A program made the translations under genes and the position numbers. 11,589 nucleotides of DNA. Source: JBBDIK01 sp964640385 (GTDB taxonomy: Bacteria > Actinomycetota > UBA4738 > JBBDHU01). The notes beneath the pieces were generated by a model, which did not search any database, was not told the origin of the DNA, and worked only from the letters and a program-made list of their open reading frames with translations. This document shows, one piece after another, positions 6,380-11,589 of this stretch. Positions within the stretch are counted from its first letter, which is position 1. Every line of letters begins with the position of its first letter. The stretch spans positions 1 through 11,589 of the forward strand of contig CAZXFL010000040.1 of assembly GCA_964640385.1 (NCBI GenBank), in the 5' to 3' direction.

Positions 6380-9061
6380 CTATCGCCTCGGAATCCGCAC
6401 GGTGCCGGCCATCTCGCCCTCGACTGCTTCCATGACGGCACCTCGCCATTCCTTGTAGGGCGGAGCGAAGACGATGACCTTGACGCCTTGCTGGCCGCCG
6501 ATCCCCCGGCGCTCCAGGGCTGTTCCGACGATGTCGCCAAGGATCGAGACACCGTGAGAATCGAGCGGCTGGATCCACTCTCCGCCACGTCCAACCGGCG
6601 TGGCGTAGCGACCTTCGCCGACTAGGGTCACCGGTCCGCGGGCGATCATCCCGCCCGCAGCGGCGACCAGCCCGCCTTGTCCGAAGGACTGGATCCCGCC
6701 TTGGCCCATGATCCCCGGGATCTTCGGGTTGTTGGGAGGGAGTTTCGTGTCGACGTTGACGGTTGCGTTCGCAGTGAAGCCGTCGATCCAGCTGAGCGCG
6801 TCCTGCACGAACTTGATCGAGCTCGTCGCTTGGCCGGTCTCCACCTTGATCAAGGACTTCACAAACTTCGGCACGTCTCCGAGGGCCTTGGTCAGGATGT
6901 TGACGATGTCCGCCTCCTTGCCGGCTGCGATGGCCGCGTCCAACATCCCCTGCTCGTGCTCGGTCAGCTTCTTTCCGCTAGCCTCGAGCGCGCGGATCCA
7001 CTTGGCGGTCTCGAGCGTCTGTTTCTTGGTCAGCTTGCTCGTGTTGGTGAGCGCGCTGCCCCACTTCTGTTGGGCCTGTTTGGACTGCAGGACCCGGTTG
7101 ATCTGTTTGCCAAACGCCGCACTCGACTTGTTGACCTCGCCCCGCATCTGCCGCAGGGCGGCACCGACCTGCCCGTTCGCGAGCCGGTATTTCAGCAGCT
7201 CCATGTCCAGGCCCTTGAGCGAGCCCTCCGTCCGACGGTAGGAGCCCATCAGACCGGCGAGCTCCTTCTTCTGGCCCTCCGTTGCTGAGGAGGACCGAGT
7301 GAGCTGCTCGATGAACTGCATTTCTGCCGTTGTCGCGACTCCGGCGGCGTTGGCGAAGCTGTCGGCCACACCCCGGACCTCGTCGGCCTGGTCATGGTAG
7401 CCCGCGTCGTCGAGCTCCTGCGCCTGGAGATAAAGCCTCTCAAGGTCTTGGGCGAGCGGCTCGACCTCGACACCGGCCAGCGCCGCCAGCTCCTCGCGCT
7501 GCTTCGCGACCGAGACCTGGACCTGATCGCCCATCGCCGAGATGGTGTTGCCGTAGGTCGTCGCTTCCGTTTGCCCGATACCGAACATCTCACCGACCGA
7601 CTTCAGGTGCTCGACCAGGCCAGACTGGTCGGACTCGTCCCCGGCGGTTTCGTTGTAGTCGGCGAAGGCCTTCGATGCCGAACCCGTGGCCTTCATCTGC
7701 TCCTCGACATCGGCGAGCGCCGAAGCAGCATCCATCGCGTCCATGGCCATCGAGGCCGCCGCGAGACCGACGAGCGGAAGGCCGACCGCGAGTCCAGTCG
7801 CAGCGACGCCAGCACCGCTCAAAGACTTGGAGAAGAACTTCGCCTTCTCGGACCCCGTGTCGAAGAGCGTCAGCTGCTCGCCGGCGCCCGAGCTCGCGGA
7901 ACCGATATCGCCCAGCCAGCCGGCCAGCTTGGCACCGCCCGACAGGACCCCGCCGATGCCACGGGCAAGTCCCCCGAACACCATGAGCAGGGGCCCGAAG
8001 GCGGCGGCGGCTAGACCTGCCTGCAAGATGAGTTTCTGTGTCCCGTCGTCGAGGCTGCTGAAGAGTCCAACAGCGTCGGAAACCACGTCGACCACGTCCG
8101 TGAAGATGGGGAGCAGCTTCTCACCGAGTTCAGCGCCGAGCTCCTTCAGCGATTCCCACATAATGCGGGTTTTTACAGCGGCCTCATCTGCGCCCTTGGC
8201 GAAGGCGCCACTGGTCCTGGACATGCCGGCCTGGATGAGTGAGGCTCTCGCCAGGATCTTCTCCTGGTTGGTCATCTCAACGTTGACGCCCGAGACCGCT
8301 TCCTCGACCTCGTTCTGAGCGTCCTTCACATCGACCAGGGCTTGCTTGGCCTCGAGTGATCCCTTTCCGTTTTCCTTGACCGCGGTGTTGTAGTCGCGCT
8401 GAGCCTCGATGAGGTCCAGCTGCGCGGCCACGGCCTCGTCGGAGGCCTTCCCTCCCTCGATCAGGCCGATGCGCATGGCCTCGCCCTGGATCGTGGCGTC
8501 GGTGATGAACACGCCGTACTTTCTGAGCAGCTTGCCGCTGCCGGTAAGGCCCGAGCGGACGGCCGCCAGCGCGTCGTCGAGCGGGATCTTGTAGAACGAG
8601 GCAACGTCGGACGTTAGCTGGACGAATTCCTTGGACATCCCGGCGACAGCTTTACCGCCGAGGCCAGCAGCCTGGAAAAGGACCGCAAATTGCGTGGCCA
8701 TGTCCTGTGCCGTCTGTGTGGCCATGCCCATCTTCTCGATGCTGGTCTCGGACCAGGAGAGGATGTCGCCTGCCATCTCGCCGAAGACGTTCGAGACCTC
8801 GGCCCTAGTGGTCTCAGCGTCCATGGCGAGCTTGATGGCGGCCCCGCCTGCGGCGAGCAGCGGCAGCGTCAGATACATCGTCGCCGACCGTCCGACGGCC
8901 TGCATCTTGCGACCGACGTTGTCCAGACTCTTGCCGGCGGTTCCGAGGTTAGAAGTCCACGCGGAGGCGGTCGAGGAGACCTTGGAGCTGACGCGATCGA
9001 GCGCTGCTTCGGCGCCCGTGCTGTTGCCGTCGATGATGAGGCTCTCGCGGTACTCGCCCAT
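6380..9061 (-). CDS. Tail tape measure protein
   Basis: This 893-aa protein is the longest in the window. The N-terminal region (about 40-175) is the classic TP901-like tape measure core: SLDNVGRKMQAVGRSATMYL, then LPLLAAGGAAIKLAMDAE, with ALAAVRSGLTGSGKLLRKYGV at 164-184. Hydrophobic stretches at about 61-79, 343-384 and 415-440 fit the membrane-active segments known from such proteins. Helical, charged heptad-like sequence lies at 205-256 and 515-720. The Gly-rich C-terminal section (785-812) followed by GPVTLVGEGRYATPV and WIQPL (809-833) is the usual closing motif. No muralytic domain is seen. It sets tail length and helps DNA entry. ATG 9061 has only AAAGG about 10 nt upstream, a weak site, and a terminator hairpin lies between it and the chaperone gene. 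Confidence 0.93.
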   Translation of the reverse strand: MGEYRESLIIDGNSTGAEAALDRVSSKVSSTASAWTSNLGTAGKSLDNVGRKMQAVGRSATMYLTLPLLAAGGAAIKLAMDAETTRAEVSNVFGEMAGDILSWSETSIEKMGMATQTAQDMATQFAVLFQAAGLGGKAVAGMSKEFVQLTSDVASFYKIPLDDALAAVRSGLTGSGKLLRKYGVFITDATIQGEAMRIGLIEGGKASDEAVAAQLDLIEAQRDYNTAVKENGKGSLEAKQALVDVKDAQNEVEEAVSGVNVEMTNQEKILARASLIQAGMSRTSGAFAKGADEAAVKTRIMWESLKELGAELGEKLLPIFTDVVDVVSDAVGLFSSLDDGTQKLILQAGLAAAAFGPLLMVFGGLARGIGGVLSGGAKLAGWLGDIGSASSGAGEQLTLFDTGSEKAKFFSKSLSGAGVAATGLAVGLPLVGLAAASMAMDAMDAASALADVEEQMKATGSASKAFADYNETAGDESDQSGLVEHLKSVGEMFGIGQTEATTYGNTISAMGDQVQVSVAKQREELAALAGVEVEPLAQDLERLYLQAQELDDAGYHDQADEVRGVADSFANAAGVATTAEMQFIEQLTRSSSATEGQKKELAGLMGSYRRTEGSLKGLDMELLKYRLANGQVGAALRQMRGEVNKSSAAFGKQINRVLQSKQAQQKWGSALTNTSKLTKKQTLETAKWIRALEASGKKLTEHEQGMLDAAIAAGKEADIVNILTKALGDVPKFVKSLIKVETGQATSSIKFVQDALSWIDGFTANATVNVDTKLPPNNPKIPGIMGQGGIQSFGQGGLVAAAGGMIARGPVTLVGEGRYATPVGRGGEWIQPLDSHGVSILGDIVGTALERRGIGGQQGVKVIVFAPPYKEWRGAVMEAVEGEMAGTVRIPRR

Positions 9062-9078
9062 GGGGGGAAGGCCTTTCG
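9062..9078 (-). promoter_or_regulatory. Leader motif of the tape measure gene
   Basis: CGAAAGGCCTTCCCCCC directly precedes ATG 9061. It nearly matches the leader of the major tail protein (10933-10950) but lacks the AG that completes AAAGGAG there, leaving a weaker ribosome binding site. Confidence 0.5.
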
Positions 9079-9082
9079 GAAT

Positions 9083-9129
9083 TAGAAAAGGGCGCCCGGG
9101 GCGGCGGCATGGCTGCCGGGCCCGGGCGC
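9083..9129 (-). terminator. Rho-independent-type terminator between chaperone and tape measure genes
   Basis: On the minus strand GCGCCCGGG (9129-9121) pairs perfectly with CCCGGGCGC (9100-9092). An inner stem CGGCA/TGCCG closes a GCCA loop (9118-9105). CCTTTTCTA follows. It sits 1 nt after the frameshift product's TAA and about 20 nt before the tape measure leader. It could reduce read-through so that late proteins needed in few copies are made less than the tube protein. Confidence 0.7.
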
Positions 9130-9130
9130 G

Positions 9131-9912
9131 TTAGTTCGAAGAGACCGTCAGGCCGTCGATCGAGGCAAGGAAGTCCTCGTGCTCCCCGAGCACCGCCGTC
9201 ACGGGATCACTCGCGGCTTGCTGCTGGGAGTCCCCATCGGCCTCCACGAGCTCGTTCCAGGACGCCCAGAACTCGAGGTAGCCGATCGTGCGCCAGTAGT
9301 CATGGGACCAGTCGTTCGCGCGACCTAACGCGCGGACGATTTGGAAGATCGAGGGCGCTTCTTGGTCGCTGCCCGCCGCTGGGCCCGATTCGCGGGGACT
9401 TTTGGGACCTCCCCCGCTCCCTCCAGGCGATCGCGGGTCTGCGCCAGGAGCAGCTCGAGGTAGTCATCGACCGACAGCGTCGACCGCCCATGCAGCATCC
9501 GTATCTTGACCGTGTTGATCCATTGCATGAGGACGTTGGCGCCGAAGTTCGTTCCGAGGTCCTCGTCGGTCGCACCCGGAGTTCGAACGCGAACGAGATC
9601 CGCGAAGGCGTGGATCAGCAGCTCCCAGGTCTCGACCACTGATGCGCGAAGCTTCTCGTGGGAGGCCTCCGCACTCTTGGAAACGGCCGCGGTCAGGCGG
9701 AATTGCGCGTTCCAGTTTTCGTCCCACCGAAGCAGGAACGTCTGTCCGATGTGGAACGGTGCATCGTCGGGCACCTCGAACTCGCGAACCACACCCGCCG
9801 AGTCGGTGACCTTGTAGCTGGTGACATCGCCCGCGAAGATCCCCAGGTCGATCTTGTGAGAATCGAGCAAGCCTCGGCCGACATCAGTCGGATCCTTCTT
9901 CCCCTTCGGCAC
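9131..9912 (-). CDS. Tail assembly chaperone, long form made by -1 frameshift
   Basis: The long form shares residues 1-171 with the short chaperone and then switches to the -1 frame at the slippery site (9406-9400). The 89 extra codons run from AGT at 9400 to TAA at 9133-9131, giving about 260 aa. The extension has no stop and no plausible start of its own. It reads as real protein: EAPSIFQIVRALG, then DWSHDYWRTIGYLEFWASW, which is rich in aromatics and unlike out-of-frame noise. This is the gpG/gpGT arrangement known from lambda and conserved in siphophages just upstream of the tape measure. The long form is thought to bind the tape measure and recruit tube subunits. The protein is not packaged in the virion in studied phages. 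Efficiency cannot be judged from sequence. Confidence 0.85.
9325..9912 (-). CDS. Tail assembly chaperone, short form (gpG-like)
   Basis: This 195-aa product lies between the tube and tape measure genes, the fixed position of gpG-like chaperones. It opens MPKGKKDPTDVGRGLLDSHKIDLGIFAGDV, similar to actinophage chaperones, and its body is helical with TWELLIHAFADLVRVR (about 94-110) and a DDYLELLLAQTRD helix (148-160). The C-terminus after residue 171 is basic and low in complexity (RRAATKKRPRSSKSSAR), as expected for the zero-frame tail of a frameshifted gene. The start is GTG 9912, with GGGGG 7 nt upstream in a purine-rich leader that fills the 27-nt gap after the tube gene. Most ribosomes are expected to make this form. 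Confidence 0.85.
   Translation of the reverse strand: MPKGKKDPTDVGRGLLDSHKIDLGIFAGDVTSYKVTDSAGVVREFEVPDDAPFHIGQTFLLRWDENWNAQFRLTAAVSKSAEASHEKLRASVVETWELLIHAFADLVRVRTPGATDEDLGTNFGANVLMQWINTVKIRMLHGRSTLSVDDYLELLLAQTRDRLEGAGEVPKVPANRAQRRAATKKRPRSSKSSAR
9400..9406 (-). other. -1 ribosomal frameshift slippery heptamer C CCA AAA
   Basis: The minus strand reads GTC CCA AAA GTC in the chaperone frame, so C-CCA-AAA fits the canonical X-XXY-YYZ pattern with correct phase (X is a third codon position). After slipping, CCC AAA is re-paired and translation goes on with AGT CCC CGC. AGGGAG lies 10 nt upstream (9422-9417). Downstream, short stems are possible (CCCG/CGGG at 9396-9384, or CCCGC/GCGGG), none strong by eye. 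Confidence 0.85.
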
Positions 9913-9939
9913 CTGTCTTCCCCCTTCCGATCAGCCCTA

Positions 9940-10932
9940 CTACGTGACGTAGGCGGCTGCGTCGTTCGTGGTGGCGGTGATCTTCTGCAGGAACGATCCG
10001 GCAACGAACTTGCCGTGGCCGGACGTGGTGACCTTCGTGGCCTCGTTGCCTTCGGGGGAAAGGGCCGTGTAGGTCGCCTCCGTGTACTCGAGGTTGGGCA
10101 CCTCGAGCTTCAGTCCGCGGGCGGCGGCACCCGCTCCGTAGTTCGCATCAGCGATGAGCGCCCCGACGAACGCGGACTTCGTGTGGGCTGTGCCGGCCAC
10201 CGCACCGTAGTTCGCCTTGCGGTAGTCGGCCAGGTTCACCGTGACGAGGTGCTCCAACTCGACCTCGACCTCCTCACCGACCTTGACGTGGTACTCGGCG
10301 ACGACGTCGGCGATCTTCTCGCGGGCGTAGAGCATCTTGGCGGTGACGCTGAACTTGCGGACGTTGGTGACCACGGATCCGTCGACCGTGAAGACGAAGT
10401 CCGAGAGCAAGAACGGTCGGTCGGTCTCGTATGACTCGGTCGTGGCCGTGGCCTGGACCACCGGCGTCCCGCCGAGGTAGGAGAACTGGATCTGGACCTT
10501 GGGGTTGTCGGCGTCGACGGAGATCGTGATCTCGGAGATCACGCAGTCCTTGATCCGCTCAAGGAAATCGTCAGCGAGGTTCTGCTCGACCGTCAAGTAG
10601 TCGGTGACGAAGTCCGAGGTTTCCGTGTGGGTGTAGGGCCCCACGCCCGCGATGGTGTCGATGCCGAGCAGGTAGGCACCGAGGCGGCCGAACAGCGATG
10701 GCCGGGCGTGGAACGGAAGCTTGCCCACCGGCAGGTGACCGGACTTCTCCGAGTCCGTGACCTGGCCTGCCGCTCCTGCTTCCTTGATCGGCTTGATGTC
10801 CAGGCCGTGATCGAGGTCGGCGCTCGGCAGGTACGGAACCCACTGCGTCGGTGCCACAGCGGTGCCGCGAACGGCCTGCTTTCCAATTCCGACGTAATTA
10901 CGATTGTCGCTCGGGGCATACGGAGCGGGCAT
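9940..10932 (-). CDS. Major tail tube protein
   Basis: This 330-aa protein forms the hexameric rings of the tail tube. The N-terminus GIGKQAVRGTAVAPTQWVPY (15-34), followed by LDHGLDI, is typical of the Phage_tube_2-like family of tube proteins. The body is beta-rich with alternating hydrophobic residues, including VISEITISVDADNPKVQIQF (about 130-149) and VTNVRKFSVTAKML. The position just upstream of the frameshifted chaperone is standard. ATG 10932 has AAAGGAG 9 nt upstream, a good ribosome binding site in keeping with high copy number. The gene ends with tandem TAG TAG stop codons and a further in-frame TGA two codons on, ensuring clean termination. No Ig-like C-terminal decoration domain is obvious, though residues after about 270 might be a small one. 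Confidence 0.88.
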   Translation of the reverse strand: MPAPYAPSDNRNYVGIGKQAVRGTAVAPTQWVPYLPSADLDHGLDIKPIKEAGAAGQVTDSEKSGHLPVGKLPFHARPSLFGRLGAYLLGIDTIAGVGPYTHTETSDFVTDYLTVEQNLADDFLERIKDCVISEITISVDADNPKVQIQFSYLGGTPVVQATATTESYETDRPFLLSDFVFTVDGSVVTNVRKFSVTAKMLYAREKIADVVAEYHVKVGEEVEVELEHLVTVNLADYRKANYGAVAGTAHTKSAFVGALIADANYGAGAAARGLKLEVPNLEYTEATYTALSPEGNEATKVTTSGHGKFVAGSFLQKITATTNDAAAYVT

Positions 10933-10950
10933 GGGGGAAGGCTCCTTTCG
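10933..10950 (-). promoter_or_regulatory. Leader motif and ribosome binding site of the tail tube gene
   Basis: CGAAAGGAGCCTTCCCCC directly precedes ATG 10932 and carries AAAGGAG at 9 nt spacing. The same block, minus AG, precedes the tape measure gene (9062-9078). Confidence 0.55.
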
Positions 10951-10986
10951 AGGGTCAGGGAAGGCGAATCACATGCGTGTAACCCC

Positions 10987-11014
10987 GATCCCGGCGCCGT
11001 GCGGGCCCAGGATC
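10987..11014 (-). other. Hairpin in the gap before the tail tube gene
   Basis: On the minus strand GATCCTGG-GCC pairs with GGC-CCGGGATC across a CGCAC loop: about 11 base pairs including one G-T pair, with one bulged G. GGGGTTAC follows, not a T run, so it is a weak terminator at best. It may be an RNA processing or stability element at the 5' end of the tube mRNA. The rest of the 98-nt gap (10933-11030) holds no promoter I can recognise. Confidence 0.45.
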
Positions 11015-11030
11015 AGTTTTGAGGGGTGTC

Positions 11031-11399
11031 CTAGGGGGTTTGAGCGTCGGCGACGGCAGGGGCCCTCTCAGGGGCCTTCTTGGCGCCTGACTTCTCGACG
11101 ATCTCGAAGTCGTCGCGGCCAACAGCAGACCAGCGGTCGAGCAGGATCACGTCGCCGTGGTTCAGGGTCACGTGCGGGTGAGTACCCAGGCCTTCTTCGC
11201 CGGCCGCGTGGGCCTTCTCGTAGGACTTGCTCTCCTTGGACCTGGAGTGCTCCGCCTGGCAGCAGCGCTCCCGAAAACCCAGGTCCGGCATCTGGACCTG
11301 GGTGTCGCCGAGGTAACGCGCGTGAACGAGCTCGTGGGCCGCCTCCTCGTCGAAGCTGCCGTCTACCTTGGTGAACTGGGCCAGGGGATCGTCGCTCAT
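11031..11399 (-). CDS. Hypothetical neck-region protein
   Basis: This 122-aa protein lies between a neck gene and the tail tube gene. No family is recognised with confidence. It has a strand-rich pattern, HARYLGDTQVQMPDLGF (26-42), then a charged Lys/Glu/Cys segment (43-73), then HVTLNHGDVILLDRWSA (75-91). This resembles small SH3-like phage proteins that read 'V-x-Y-x-G ... P-x-x-G ... G-x-x-V', here with an apparent insertion of about 30 residues. The C-terminal 20 residues (KSGAKKAPERAPAVADAQTP) look disordered. There is no transmembrane segment or signal peptide. ATG 11399 has AAGGAG 6 nt upstream. A role in head-tail joining or tail completion is suggested by position only. Confidence 0.6.
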   Translation of the reverse strand: MSDDPLAQFTKVDGSFDEEAAHELVHARYLGDTQVQMPDLGFRERCCQAEHSRSKESKSYEKAHAAGEEGLGTHPHVTLNHGDVILLDRWSAVGRDDFEIVEKSGAKKAPERAPAVADAQTP

Positions 11400-11409
11400 T
11401 GCAGGCTCC

Positions 11410-11589
11410 TTACGTCGGAGAGTCGAGGGTCTGGATGGGCATGGTGATGCGCACGTGGTGGCAGGCCACCATCGAGAAGAACTCAGGGACCAGCGAGACG
11501 ATCTGCCCAGGCTTGCCGAACAGCACCGTGTTGTTGAAGCGCGTGGTCCGCACGTCGTTCCACAAGGTCCGGATCACGGACTCGGCGAG
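11410..11589 (-). CDS. C-terminal part of a neck or connector-region protein (5' end outside window)
   Basis: The last 59 codons of a minus-strand gene end in TAA at 11412-11410, ten bases before the next start codon. The frame is open to the window edge. It reads LAESVIRTLWNDVRTTRFNN, then TVLFGKPGQIVSLVPEFFSM and VRITMPIQTLDSP, a believable protein sequence. No family is recognised. Gene order in siphophages places head-tail connectors and the tail terminator here, so one of those is likely. Confidence 0.6.
   Translation of the reverse strand, partial: LAESVIRTLWNDVRTTRFNNTVLFGKPGQIVSLVPEFFSMVACHHVRITMPIQTLDSPT

Noticed and set aside
9300..9575. Alternative minus-strand frame (+1) overlapping the chaperone end
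   Set aside because: It lies in the wrong phase for a -1 shift, is Arg/Ser-rich, and ends early. The -1 frame carries the real extension.
1..11589. CRISPR arrays, tRNA genes, insertion sequences, attachment sites, defence genes
   Set aside because: Looked for by eye on both strands. There are no spaced direct repeats, no transposase or integrase motif, and no tRNA-like folding stretch. Nearly all of the window is accounted for by tail and lysis genes.

Overview
The window holds the tail and lysis end of a siphovirus genome (long non-contractile tail), either a free phage or a prophage. It is GC-rich by eye. The r1t-type holin and a lysin with an ACxxARYWLGYP-like peptidoglycan-binding motif both resemble phages of high-GC Gram-positive hosts, so an actinobacterial host is the most likely reading; this is inference, because no host gene, tRNA or attachment site is visible.

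Layout, read along the minus strand in transcription order (11589 down to 1016): the C-terminus of a neck or connector-region protein (cut by the window edge); a 122-aa neck-region hypothetical protein; the major tail tube protein; a tail assembly chaperone with a programmed -1 frameshift that extends it to about 260 aa; a hairpin terminator; the 893-aa tape measure protein; a 792-aa distal-tail-like protein carrying carbohydrate-binding-like beta domains; a 498-aa tail hub or tip protein; a small one-helix membrane protein; a CHAP endolysin; and an r1t-type holin. Genes are tightly packed. Tape measure, 792-aa and 498-aa genes abut exactly, with stop and start codons in direct contact (TAGATG). 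Two hairpins follow the holin gene and close the minus-strand transcription unit.

On the plus strand, converging on those hairpins, is a 308-aa zinc-finger protein with a Ros/MucR-like C2H2 finger and a second zinc cluster. It contains a strong internal ribosome binding site in front of an in-frame ATG.

How the genes fit together: the tube protein polymerises around the tape measure, with the two chaperone forms assisting and the tape measure setting the length. The 792-aa and 498-aa proteins cap the distal end and probably contact the host. The holin(s) and endolysin release progeny. The frameshift extension has no start codon of its own, so a simple ORF caller would miss it; it is the best-supported non-obvious feature here. 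I did not find an unknown defence or mobile system. The less conventional points are the dnaX-like arrangement around the slippery site, the terminator between chaperone and tape measure, the lysin domain order, and the possible two-product zinc-finger gene.
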